DNA from: CAYYFX01 sp964571855
Lineage (GTDB): Bacteria; ARS69
Assembly (NCBI GenBank): GCA_964571855.1
Contig: CAZNDO010000019.1
Location: 1 to 64,000, forward strand
Reading direction: 5' to 3'
DNA length: 64,000 nucleotides
In this document: positions 16,504-24,940 of the stretch, one piece after another
Position numbering within the stretch: the first letter of the stretch is position 1
How the letters are laid out: every line of letters begins with the position of its first letter
The notes under the pieces: model-generated
What the model was told of the DNA's origin: nothing
The model's database searches: none
The model's input: only the letters and a program-made list of their open reading frames with translations
Translations under genes and position numbers: made by a program

Positions 16504-19500
16504 TCAGGACGGGATCCCCTTCAGCTCCGTGCGCCGCTTCCACACCTTGTAGATCGCGGGGTACACCAGCAGCTCCAGCAGGAACGATGTCATCAGGCCG
16601 CCGATCATCGGCGCGGCGATGCGCTTCATCACGTCCGCGCCCGCGGACGTGGCCCACAGGATCGGGAGCAGGCCCATGAACGCGGTGGCCACCGTCATCA
16701 GCTTGGGGCGGACGCGCTTCACCGCGCCGTGCACGATGGCCTCGTCCAGCTCCGCCACGGACCGCAGGCGCCCGTCGCGGCGCGCCCGGTCGTAGGACAG
16801 ATCCAGGAACAGCAGCATGAACACGCCGGTCTCGGCGTCCAGGCCGAGCAGCGCGATCATGCCCACCCACGCGGCGATCGACACGTTGTAGTCCAGCAGG
16901 TGGAACAGCCAGATCGCGCCGATCGCGGAGAACGGCACGGCCAGCAGCACGACCGACGTCTTGAACACGGAGCGCGTGTTCGCGTACAGCAGCAGGAAGA
17001 TCAGGAGCAGCGTGATCGGCACCACGAGCTTCAGGCGCTCGTTCACGCGCATCATGTTCTCGTACTGGCCGCTCCACTGCAGGACGACGCCCGGCGGCAC
17101 CTCCAGGCCCTCGCGGACCAGTCCCTTCGCCTCCTCCACCCAGCCGCCCACGTCGCGCCCGGTGATGTCCACGTACACGTACCCGGCCAGGAAGCCGTCC
17201 TCGTCCCGGATCATCGCGGGGCCGCTCACGACGTCCAGCGCCGCGAGCTGGGCCAGCGGCACCTGCGCGCCCGACGGCGTGGCGACGAGCACGCGCCCCA
17301 GCCGCTCCGGGTCGTCCCGCAGCTCGCGCGGGTAGCGCACGTTGATCGGGTAGCGGGCGCGGCCCTCCAGCACCGTGCCCACGTTCTCCCCGCCGATCGC
17401 CGCGAGGATCACCTCGTGCAGGTCGTCCACGCTCAGGCCGTGCCGCGCCAGGCGCTCGCGATCGGGAACGATGTCCAGGAAGTACCCGCCGGTCACGCGC
17501 TCCGCGAACACGCTGCGCGTCCCCGGGACGTCCGCCAGCATCGCCTCCAGCCGGGCGCCGATGCGCTCGATCTCCGCGAGGTCGTCGCCCAGGACCTTGA
17601 TCCCCACCGGCGTGCGCACGCCGGTCGTGAGCATGTCGATGCGCGCCTTGATGGGCATGGTCCAGGCGTTCGTGACACCCGGGATGCGCAGGGCCCGGTC
17701 CATCTCGTTCACCAGCTCCTCCCACGAGATCCGGTCGGGCCAGATCGGGCGGAGCAGATCCCGCAGCCACCCGGGCGCCCACCCGGAGTACCACCGCTCC
17801 TTGCCGCGCCACTCGGACGGCGGGCGCAGCACCACCGTCGTCTCCATCATCGAGAGCGGCGCGGGATCCGTGGACGTGTCGGCGCGGCCGGCCTTGCCGA
17901 AGACGCGCTCCACCTCCGGGAAGGACTTGAGCACCCGGTCCTGCGTCTCCATCAGCTCCTGCGCCTGCGCCACCGAGATGCCGGGCAGCGTGGTGGGCAT
18001 GTACAGGATCGTCCCCTCGTTCAACGGCGGCATGAACTCCGTGCCGAGCCGGAAGTACGCGGGCACGCTCACCGCGACGAGCGCGGCCGCCACCGCGATC
18101 ACCGTCTTCGGCCGCCGCAGCACGAATCGGCACGCCGGCTCGTACACGCGGAAGAGCGTCCGGCTGACCGGGTGCTTCTCCTCGGCGTGGTACGTGCCCA
18201 CGAGGAGCGCGCTCGCGGCCTTCGCCAGGAACCGGGGGCGGAACCGGAACGGATCCATCCGCGTGAACATCATCCGGAGCGCGGGATCCAGCGTGGCCGC
18301 GAGGACGGCCGCCAGCGCCATGGTCAGCGTCTTGGACCAGGCCAGCGGCTTGAACAGCCGTCCCTCCTGGTCCACGAGCACGAACACGGGGAGGAACGAC
18401 ACCGCCACGACGAGCAGCGAGAAGAAGACGGCCGGGCCCACCTCCTTCATGGCCTCCAGCCGGACGGCGTGGTAGTCCCCCTTGCGCCCGCCGGCCTCCC
18501 ACTCGTGCAGCTTGTTGTACGCGTTCTCCACCTCCACGATGGCCCCGTCCACGAGCACGCCGATGGAGATGGCGATGCCCGCGAGCGACATGATGTTCAC
18601 GGTCACGCCGAAGTGGTGCAGCGGGATGAACGCCAGGAGTACGGACACCGGGATCGTCAGGATGGGCACGATGGCCGACGGCACGTGCCACAGGAACACG
18701 AGGATCACGAGCGACACGATGATCATCTCGATCTTCAGCTCGTGCGTGAGCGTGTGGATGGCGCGCTCGATCAGGTCCGCCCGGTCGTACGTGGTCACGA
18801 TGCGGACGCCCGCGGGCAGGGACGGCTCGATCTCGTGCAGCTTCTCCTTCACGCGCTCGATCACGTTCAGCGCGTTCTCGCCGTGCCGCATGACGACGAT
18901 GCCGCCCACGTGGTCGCCTTCGCCGTCGAGGTCCGCGATGCCGCGCCGGATCTCCGGCCCGATCTCCACGCGCGCCACGTCCCGCAGCAGGACGGGCACC
19001 CCTCCGGCGCCGGTGCTGAGCACCGCGGCCTCCAGGTCCGCCGTGGAACGGACGTAGCCGCGGCCGCGCACCATGTACTCCGTGCCGCCCCACTCGAGCA
19101 GGCGTCCACCCACCTCGTCGTTCGCGGCGCGGACCGCCTCCACCACGCGGGCGAGGGGAATGCCGTACGCGGCCAGGCGGTTCGGGTCCACGGTGACCTG
19201 GTACTGCCGGACGAACCCGCCGACCGACGCCACCTCGGCCACGCCGGGCACGGACTGGACGGCGTAGCGCAGCGTCCAGTCCTGGTACGAGCGGAGCTCC
19301 TCGAGCGAGTGCGTCCCGGAGTCGTCCACCAGCGCGTACTGGAAGACCCAGCCCACGCCCGTGGCGTCCGGTCCGAGCTCCGTGCGCACGCCGGCGGGCA
19401 GGCGCGGCTGGATCTTCGAGAGGTACTCCAGCACGCGCGAACGCGCCCAGTACGGGTCCGTGCCGTCCTCGAAGATCACGTAAACGTACGAGAACCCGAA

Positions 19501-19758
19501 GTCCGACAGGCCGCGGATGGCCTTCACGCCGGGAGCCCCGAGCAGCGCGGTGACGATGGGGTACGTCACCTGGTCCTCGAGGATGTCCGGGGAACGGTCC
19601 CACCGCGAGTAGATGATCACCTGCGTGTCGGAGAGGTCCGGCAGCGCGTCCAGGCGGATGGTCTCGAGCGTGTGCACGGCGTACGCGCACGCCACCGCGG
19701 TCAGCGCGAGGACGAGGAACCGGTTCTTCGCCGACAGCTCGATGACGCGGCGGATCAC
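16504..19758 (-). CDS. cusA: CusA/CzcA-type heavy-metal RND efflux permease
   Basis: Inner-membrane proton-driven pump of 1,084 residues that moves metal ions to the TolC channel. The N-terminus (FLVLALTAVACAYAVHTLETIRLDALPDLSDTQ, split over the first membrane helix) and RSRVLEYLSKIQPRLP are typical of CusA. GWVFQYALVDDSG and the duplicated large periplasmic loops fit the family. LGLDAETGVFMLLFLDLSYD carries the acidic residues of the proton relay region and is typical of the copper/silver branch. The GTG start overlaps the cusB stop as GTGA. Methionine-rich stretches and the two upstream metal-binding domains favour copper or silver over zinc or cobalt, but this is inferred. Confidence 0.93.
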   Translation of the reverse strand: MIRRVIELSAKNRFLVLALTAVACAYAVHTLETIRLDALPDLSDTQVIIYSRWDRSPDILEDQVTYPIVTALLGAPGVKAIRGLSDFGFSYVYVIFEDGTDPYWARSRVLEYLSKIQPRLPAGVRTELGPDATGVGWVFQYALVDDSGTHSLEELRSYQDWTLRYAVQSVPGVAEVASVGGFVRQYQVTVDPNRLAAYGIPLARVVEAVRAANDEVGGRLLEWGGTEYMVRGRGYVRSTADLEAAVLSTGAGGVPVLLRDVARVEIGPEIRRGIADLDGEGDHVGGIVVMRHGENALNVIERVKEKLHEIEPSLPAGVRIVTTYDRADLIERAIHTLTHELKIEMIIVSLVILVFLWHVPSAIVPILTIPVSVLLAFIPLHHFGVTVNIMSLAGIAISIGVLVDGAIVEVENAYNKLHEWEAGGRKGDYHAVRLEAMKEVGPAVFFSLLVVAVSFLPVFVLVDQEGRLFKPLAWSKTLTMALAAVLAATLDPALRMMFTRMDPFRFRPRFLAKAASALLVGTYHAEEKHPVSRTLFRVYEPACRFVLRRPKTVIAVAAALVAVSVPAYFRLGTEFMPPLNEGTILYMPTTLPGISVAQAQELMETQDRVLKSFPEVERVFGKAGRADTSTDPAPLSMMETTVVLRPPSEWRGKERWYSGWAPGWLRDLLRPIWPDRISWEELVNEMDRALRIPGVTNAWTMPIKARIDMLTTGVRTPVGIKVLGDDLAEIERIGARLEAMLADVPGTRSVFAERVTGGYFLDIVPDRERLARHGLSVDDLHEVILAAIGGENVGTVLEGRARYPINVRYPRELRDDPERLGRVLVATPSGAQVPLAQLAALDVVSGPAMIRDEDGFLAGYVYVDITGRDVGGWVEEAKGLVREGLEVPPGVVLQWSGQYENMMRVNERLKLVVPITLLLIFLLLYANTRSVFKTSVVLLAVPFSAIGAIWLFHLLDYNVSIAAWVGMIALLGLDAETGVFMLLFLDLSYDRARRDGRLRSVAELDEAIVHGAVKRVRPKLMTVATAFMGLLPILWATSAGADVMKRIAAPMIGGLMTSFLLELLVYPAIYKVWKRRTELKGIPS

Positions 19759-21131
19759 GGGTGGCCCCCGTGGGCGTTGCCCGCGCCGTCGGCACCCGCG
19801 AGCACCGCGCGGATGCGCGACTCGGAGTCCAGCAGGAAGTTCGCCCGGACCACCACCGCCTCGCCCTCGGCCACGCCGGACAGGACCTGCGCGCGGCCGT
19901 CCCCGCGGATCCCCACCGCCACCTCGCGCGGCGTGAACGTGCCGGGCTCGGTCTCCACGAAGACGATGCGGCGCGTGCCCGTGTCCAGGATCGCGTCGTC
20001 GGGGATCACCACGCCGGTCGCGGCCTGCGCGCGGATCTCCACGTCCGCGAACATGTCGGGGCGCAGCGCGAGATCCGGGTTCGGGAGCTCCACGCGCACG
20101 CGCAGCGTGCGCGTGGCGGGGTCCAGCGTGGGATAGACGTAGGAGACACGCGTCTCGCGGCGGAACGCCGGGTCGTACGGCAGCGTCACGACGGCCGCCG
20201 CGCCGTGCGCGACCAGCGGCGCCTCGTACTCGTACACGTCCGCCTCCACCCACACGCGCGAGAGGTCCGCGATGACGAACAGCGTGGTGCCCGGCTCGAC
20301 GCGCGCGCCGGCGGCGATCCCCTTGCCCGTGACGTAGCCGGACGCCTTCGCCTCCAGCGTCACGGAGTGCTGCGGGACGCCGGAACGCTCGATGGCCTCG
20401 AGCAGCGACTCCGGGACGTCGTACAGCAGGAGACGCGCCCGGGCGGCGTCCACGAGCTCGCGCGCCCCGCGCCGGGCCTCCTCCAGCGGGGAGTCCTCCA
20501 GGCGCCGCGCGGCGTCGCGCGCGCGCAGGTACTCCTCCTGGCTCGCGAGCAGCTCCGGGGAGTACAACCGGAGCAGCGGGTCGCCCGCGCGCACGGACTG
20601 GCCGGTGAAGGAGACGTACAGCTCCTCCACCCAGCCGGACACGCGCGTGTTCACCTGGTGGAGCCGCGTCTCGTCGGCGCGCACGACGCCCACGGCCCGC
20701 ACGTCCCGGACGACCGTGTCGCGCACGGCGATGGAGGTGCGCACGCCCGCCAGGCGCAGCGCCTCCTCCGAGGCGCGGACCACGCTGTACCCCGCGGGAG
20801 CGGCCCCCGTGCCTCCCTCCTCCCGGACCTTCACCAGGTCCATGTGGCAGATCGGGCACTGGCCCGGGCGGTCGGACACGTAGGACGGGTGCATCGGGCA
20901 CTGCCAGCGCTCCGCCGCGGCCGGCTCGGCCGCCGCCGCGGGGGCCTCCTCCGGCACGGGCACGAGGCTCATGTTGCAGATGGGGCAGTCGCCCGGGTGG
21001 TCCGAGACGTAGGTGGGGTGCATGGGGCAGTGGTACATCGCGCCCCCGGCATCGCCGCCGCCGCAGCCCGCGAGTCCCGCGATCGCGACGAGGACCAGAC
21101 CGAGGATCAGGAACCGCAGCCGGCCGTTCAT
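19755..21131 (-). CDS. cusB: CusB-type RND adaptor lipoprotein with two heavy-metal-binding domains
   Basis: Periplasmic adaptor of 458 residues that joins the CusA pump to the outer-membrane channel. The lipobox cysteine is at residue 23 (LAGC). Two copies of the heavy-metal-binding (HMBD) domain follow: residues 33-58 (MYHCPMHPTYVSDHPGDCPI and on) and 77-101 (QCPMHPSYVSDRPGQCPICH), each with Cys-Pro-Met-His and Cys-Pro-Ile-Cys-x-Met. The adaptor core (DETRLHQVNTRVSGWVEEL, GIAAGARVEPGTTLFVIADLS, YVYPTLDPATRTLRVR) ends in a His-rich tail (NAHGGHP). A single such domain is usual; the tandem copy is notable. ATGA overlap with the tolC-like gene. Confidence 0.92.
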   Translation of the reverse strand: MNGRLRFLILGLVLVAIAGLAGCGGGDAGGAMYHCPMHPTYVSDHPGDCPICNMSLVPVPEEAPAAAAEPAAAERWQCPMHPSYVSDRPGQCPICHMDLVKVREEGGTGAAPAGYSVVRASEEALRLAGVRTSIAVRDTVVRDVRAVGVVRADETRLHQVNTRVSGWVEELYVSFTGQSVRAGDPLLRLYSPELLASQEEYLRARDAARRLEDSPLEEARRGARELVDAARARLLLYDVPESLLEAIERSGVPQHSVTLEAKASGYVTGKGIAAGARVEPGTTLFVIADLSRVWVEADVYEYEAPLVAHGAAAVVTLPYDPAFRRETRVSYVYPTLDPATRTLRVRVELPNPDLALRPDMFADVEIRAQAATGVVIPDDAILDTGTRRIVFVETEPGTFTPREVAVGIRGDGRAQVLSGVAEGEAVVVRANFLLDSESRIRAVLAGADGAGNAHGGHP

Positions 21132-22420
21132 GGAGTGTCCCCCCCGGCGTCCGCCGCCGGATGCAGCAGGAAGTCCAGCGCCGCCCACGCGGCGTAGCGC
21201 TCCGCCTCGCGGCGCGCGAGACCGGCGCGCGCGTCGAGCCAGAGATCGAAGTCCTCGAGCACGGTGGAGAAGTCCGCGCGCCGCCCCAGGTACGCGGCGC
21301 GCGCCGCGTCGAACGCGAGGAGCGTCTGCGGCACGAGCGAATCCTCGTAGCGCGCCACCTGCTCGTCCGCGAGCAGGAGCTCCGCGTGCCGCCGCTCGGC
21401 TTCCGCGCGCGCCGCGGCCCGCGCGTCCCGCGCCTCCTCCAGGGCGGCGTCGCGTTCCGCCGCCGCCGCCCGCGCGAGCGGCCGCTGCTTCGCGCCCTGC
21501 CATACCGGGAGCTCCACGCCCACGCGGAACGTCACGACGGGATCCAGGTCGCCCCGCAGTCCCACGCCCGCGCCGGCCATGAAGTCCGGGCGCGTCTCCA
21601 GGCGCGCGGCGCGGAGCGCCGCTTCGGCCGCCGTCACCGTGGCCGCGCGCACGGCCACCTCGGCCGAGGCGCCCTCGGCCGCGCCATCTCCCGGCCGCGC
21701 GGGTGCCGGCGGACGCGGCAGTTCCACGACCTCGCCGAGCGGCGCGTCCCCCGGGCGATCCAGGAGCCGGTTCAGTTCCGCCACGGCCGCCGCGCGCGCC
21801 GCGGCGAGATCCGCGCGCCGCTCCTCGAGACGGGACGCCACGACGCGCACGCGGACCACTGCCTCCTGGTCCATCTCCCCCATCTCCAGGTGGTGCGATG
21901 CGGTCGCGGCCAGCACCTCGGTGAGGTCCCGGCTCGCGTCCAGCAGCACGCGCTCGCGGTCGATCGCATAGACGCGCGCGTACGCCTGCCGCACGTCCCG
22001 CACGACCTCGCGCGCCGCGGCGTCCCGCTCCGCGCGCCGCACGTCCGTGCGCGCCGCGGCCGCCGTCCGCCGCGCGCCGCGCTTCCCCGGGAACGGCAGC
22101 CCCTGCGAGAGCTGCGGACCGATCATCGACATCGGCTCCTCGCCGACGGTCCAGTCCGGGAAGCCCGCGTCCTGCAGCATCACCTCGAGAACCGGATCGG
22201 GGAGCGCCCCGGCCGGGCGCTCCGCCTCGCGGGCCGCCGTCACCTCCGCCACACGCGCGGCGAGACGTGGCGAGCGCGCGAGGGCCTCGGCCACGAGCGC
22301 CTCCACGGGCGGCGCACCCGCCGGGACGGTCGGCTCCTGGGAACGGACCACGGCGGGAAGCGTCAGGCTTCCCGCGAGAACGGCGAGCACCCCGACCCGG
22401 GGCGTACGCCCGATGCGCAT
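21128..22420 (-). CDS. cusC: TolC/CusC-family outer-membrane efflux protein
   Basis: Outer-membrane channel of 430 residues with a signal peptide (residues about 1-27, ending VVRSQ). Two alpha-helical coiled repeats follow: EALVAEALARSPRLAARVAE, then the second repeat beginning near SAEVAVRAATVTAAEAALRA. The motif RLETRPDFMAGAGVGLRGDL and the proline-gated LPDPVLEVMLQDAGFPD are typical of efflux channels in metal operons. The ATG at 22420 has AGGAGA upstream and is preferred over a start 25 codons earlier. Its stop overlaps the cusB start. Confidence 0.9.
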   Translation of the reverse strand: MRIGRTPRVGVLAVLAGSLTLPAVVRSQEPTVPAGAPPVEALVAEALARSPRLAARVAEVTAAREAERPAGALPDPVLEVMLQDAGFPDWTVGEEPMSMIGPQLSQGLPFPGKRGARRTAAAARTDVRRAERDAAAREVVRDVRQAYARVYAIDRERVLLDASRDLTEVLAATASHHLEMGEMDQEAVVRVRVVASRLEERRADLAAARAAAVAELNRLLDRPGDAPLGEVVELPRPPAPARPGDGAAEGASAEVAVRAATVTAAEAALRAARLETRPDFMAGAGVGLRGDLDPVVTFRVGVELPVWQGAKQRPLARAAAAERDAALEEARDARAAARAEAERRHAELLLADEQVARYEDSLVPQTLLAFDAARAAYLGRRADFSTVLEDFDLWLDARAGLARREAERYAAWAALDFLLHPAADAGGDTP

Positions 22421-22537
22421 GACAGCGTCTCCTTCCCGTTCGTGGACCCGCGGCGCGATCCGCCCGGAAGCGCGCACACGACGACGAGCGCGCACGACGC
22501 CGAGGCGTCGCGCGCGACGATCACGAAGGGAAGGGGA

Positions 22538-22972
22538 TCAGCAGAGGAGGACGCCGAGCATCCGGAACAGGGGAAGCTTCGGGACCGGCGCGGGCGCTCC
22601 GGTGCGGAGCGAAGCGACGGCGCCCGGGTCCGCGAGAGCCACCGGAGCGGTGGAGGGCGGGAGGAGCGCGGCGTGCATCACGGGCGCGACCGGCGCGAGC
22701 TCCGCGGACGCCGACGCGAGCACCACGTTCTCGCGCTGCGGGCAGCCGCAGTCGTCGTCCGGAACGGGCGAGCGCGCGGGCGCCGGCGGCTCCGCGTCCT
22801 TCGCCCGGCAGCACGGGCTGGCTGCGGGGGATTCCGGCGCCGCGGCCACGACCGGCGGCGCGTCGTGCCCCCTCACGAGGCAGCAGCACAGCCCTCCCGG
22901 ACCCAGCGGCACGGCCACCGCAAGGGCGGCCGCAAGGCGAAGGAGGCGGGCGGGCAGTGAGGGGCGACGCAT
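22538..22972 (-). CDS. small Cys-rich secreted protein leading the copper efflux operon
   Basis: A 144-residue protein with an N-terminal hydrophobic segment (about residues 7-30) and cysteines clustered as G-L-C-C-C-L-V-R-G-H-D, S-P-C-C-R and D-C-G-C-P; the last residue is also Cys. The rest is Ala/Pro-rich. I do not recognise the family. Position and paired cysteines suggest periplasmic metal binding or sensing in a copper operon. It may instead act as a leader ORF. It starts 38-45 bases after the predicted promoter start region and is followed by a 117-base gap before the TolC-like gene, in which I see no further gene. Confidence 0.55.
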   Translation of the reverse strand: MRRPSLPARLLRLAAALAVAVPLGPGGLCCCLVRGHDAPPVVAAAPESPAASPCCRAKDAEPPAPARSPVPDDDCGCPQRENVVLASASAELAPVAPVMHAALLPPSTAPVALADPGAVASLRTGAPAPVPKLPLFRMLGVLLC

Positions 22973-22998
22973 CGCTAGCTCCGGAGGGGTCCGGTACC

Positions 22999-23016
22999 GG
23001 GACTCCGCAAAGTCCC
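22999..23016. promoter_or_regulatory. inverted repeat at the copper-operon transcription start (operator candidate)
   Basis: GGGACT-CCGCAA-AGTCCC, a perfect 6-base inverted repeat with a 6-base centre, directly downstream of the predicted minus-10 box. A CCGGTACCGG palindrome lies next to it (22991-23000). The place fits a repressor operator or a 5' mRNA hairpin. Confidence 0.4.
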
Positions 23017-23045
23017 AATATCGGCGACCCCGGGCTCCGGGTCAA
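23017..23045 (-). promoter_or_regulatory. predicted sigma-70 promoter of the copper efflux operon
   Basis: On the minus strand TTGACC (23045-23040), 17 bases, GATATT (23022-23017). This is 5 of 6 and 4 of 6 matches at ideal spacing, just upstream of the Cys-rich protein gene. Confidence 0.5.
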
Positions 23046-23059
23046 CCGGTGCCCGCCCC

Positions 23060-23082
23060 CCGGGGGTGCGCCTTCCCCCCGG
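23060..23082 (-). terminator. GC-rich hairpin after the phosphate transporter gene
   Basis: CCGGGGG (23060-23066) pairs with CCCCCGG (23076-23082) around a 9-base loop, starting 8 bases past the stop of the PiT gene. There is no U-tract, so it may only pause polymerase or shield the 3' end. Confidence 0.3.
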
Positions 23083-23089
23083 CCGAAGC

Positions 23090-24121
23090 CTACACGGCCG
23101 CGTGCGCCGAGCGCAGGAGGAGCAGCAATCCGGCCGCGAGCAGCGCGGATGCCGGGATGGTGAGGAGCCACGCCCACACGATGCGCCCCGCGATCCCCCA
23201 CTGCACGCCGGAGAGCTTCGTCGTGGAGCCCACCCCCACGATGGCGCCGGTGATGGTGTGCGTGGTGGACACCGGGATGCCGCCGTGGGTGGCGATGAAC
23301 AGCGTGACGGCGCCGGCGGTCTCCGCGCAGAAGCCGCCGACCGGCCGGAGCTTCGTCATCTTCATCCCCATCGTCTTCACGATGCGCCACCCGCCGAGCA
23401 TGGTGCCCAGGGCCATGGCCGCGTGGCACGACAGGATGATCCACAGCGTGTGCGGGTCGGTCAGCGACAGCTTCGTGTCGGGATCCAGCGATCCCGCGGC
23501 CACCAGCAGCGCCACGATCACGCCCATCGTCTTCTGCGCGTCGTTCCCGCCGTGCCCCAGCGAGTACAGGCACGCGGAGAGGAGCTGCCCCCGGCGGAAC
23601 ACGCGATCCACCTGGGCCGGGCGCCAGCGGCGGAAGATCCAGTACACGGTGACCATGAGCACGAAGCCGAGCACGGCGCCGAGGATGGGCGCCAGCGGGA
23701 TGAACTGCATGGTCTTGATGATCTTGTCCCAGCGCAGCACGGACCAGCCCGCGTGCGCCACGCCGGCCCCGGCCACGCCGCCGATCAGCGCGTGCGACGA
23801 GCTCGTGGGGAGCCCCCACCACCACGTGAGGAGGTCCCAGATGATGGCGCCCAGCAGTCCGGCGAGCACCACGTAGACGTACGCGGGGTCCGCCGCCTCG
23901 ATCCGCACGATCTTCGCGATCGTGTCCGCGACCTCCGGCGCGAAGACGAACATGGCCACGAAGTTGAAGAAGGCCGCCCACACCACGGCCTGGCCGGGGC
24001 GGAGCACGCGGGTGGACACGATCGTGGCGATGGAGTTCGCGGCGTCGTGGAAGCCGTTGATGACGTCGAACGCCAGGGCCACGACGACCGTGGCGATGAC
24101 GACGATCCAGATGACGTCCAT
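23090..24121 (-). CDS. pit: PiT-family inorganic phosphate transporter
   Basis: A 343-residue inner-membrane transporter with about ten hydrophobic segments that takes up phosphate (as a metal-phosphate complex) with protons or sodium. Both halves carry the duplicated PiT signature: GFHDAANSIATIVSTRVL with LPTSSSHALIGG in the first, and GGNDAQKTMGVI with IPVSTTHTITGAIVGVG in the second. It starts one base after the DUF47 gene, the usual partner. Confidence 0.95.
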   Translation of the reverse strand: MDVIWIVVIATVVVALAFDVINGFHDAANSIATIVSTRVLRPGQAVVWAAFFNFVAMFVFAPEVADTIAKIVRIEAADPAYVYVVLAGLLGAIIWDLLTWWWGLPTSSSHALIGGVAGAGVAHAGWSVLRWDKIIKTMQFIPLAPILGAVLGFVLMVTVYWIFRRWRPAQVDRVFRRGQLLSACLYSLGHGGNDAQKTMGVIVALLVAAGSLDPDTKLSLTDPHTLWIILSCHAAMALGTMLGGWRIVKTMGMKMTKLRPVGGFCAETAGAVTLFIATHGGIPVSTTHTITGAIVGVGSTTKLSGVQWGIAGRIVWAWLLTIPASALLAAGLLLLLRSAHAAV

Positions 24122-24122
24122 C

Positions 24123-24749
24123 TCAGGAGTGCTCGAGCGTGACGCCTTCGATCACGTTCGCGACGTCCTCGCACCGGTCCGTGGCCGCCTCCAGCAGCTC
24201 GTAGATCTCCTTCCACTGGATGATCTTGACCGGGTCCGTCTCCTTCTTGAACAGGTTCGCGAGCGAGTGCCGCAGCACCGCGTCCGCCTCGTTCTCCAGC
24301 CGGTTCACCTCCACGCACTTCGCGCGGATCAGGGCGGGGTGGCTCATGTCCCTCAGCCCCTTCACGGCCTCCTCCAGGGTCTGCGAGGAGCGGACGAGCA
24401 CGTCCGCCAGGTCCTGCACGCCCTGCCACATGCGGTCCACCTCGTACAGCTCGATGCGATCGGCGGCGGCGTCCACGAGATCCACCACGTCGTCCATGCG
24501 GGAGATGAGCTGGTGGATGTGGTTGCGGTCCAGCGGGGTGATGAACGTCTTGTGCAGCGCCTCCACGCACTGGTGCGTGATGACGTCGGCCTCGTGCTCC
24601 AGCTCGGCGATGCGCCGTACCTTCGGGTGGAGGTTCGCCCCGGTGGCGACGAGCGAGGCGAGCTCCTGCGCCCCGAGGACGATGATGGCGGCGTGGCGGT
24701 CGAAGAAGTCGAAGAATCCGACCTCGCGCGGCAGGATCCGGTTGAGCAT
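24123..24749 (-). CDS. DUF47/PhoU-like phosphate transport accessory protein
   Basis: A 208-residue all-helical cytoplasmic protein of the PhoU-like DUF47 family: FFDFFDRHAAIIVLGAQEL at the N-terminus, AELEHEADVITHQC, ISRMDDVVDLVDAAADRI and a final ATDRCEDVANVIEGV. The conserved E/D-x-x-x-D acidic clusters bind metal ions in PhoU-type proteins. It is expected to regulate or assemble with the PiT transporter immediately downstream. The region 24750-24882 upstream contains no gene. Confidence 0.93.
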   Translation of the reverse strand: MLNRILPREVGFFDFFDRHAAIIVLGAQELASLVATGANLHPKVRRIAELEHEADVITHQCVEALHKTFITPLDRNHIHQLISRMDDVVDLVDAAADRIELYEVDRMWQGVQDLADVLVRSSQTLEEAVKGLRDMSHPALIRAKCVEVNRLENEADAVLRHSLANLFKKETDPVKIIQWKEIYELLEAATDRCEDVANVIEGVTLEHS

Positions 24750-24882
24750 GGGTCTCTTTCCCCCGCAGGGGTTCGGGGAGTCCGGCGGGAAACCGGGGCA
24801 GACTATCCCGATCCCCGGCCGCGGGAAAGGGCCGACCGCCTCCCGCGGATCCGGGCGCCGGGGCGCCGGGGCGCGGAAGGTA

Positions 24883-24914
24883 GCGGCCGCCCCCGCCAGG
24901 GCGGGGGCGGCCGC
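24883..24914 (-). terminator. 15-base perfect GC inverted repeat
   Basis: GCGGCCGCCCCCGCC (24883-24897) and its exact complement (24900-24914) are separated by two bases. The hairpin lies 27 bases beyond the stop of the secreted protein at 24941, on its 3' side, and upstream of the phosphate genes. No T-run follows, so termination is inferred from position and stability only. Confidence 0.5.
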
Positions 24915-24940
24915 GGGAAGGGCGCGGTCCGGGGATGCGG

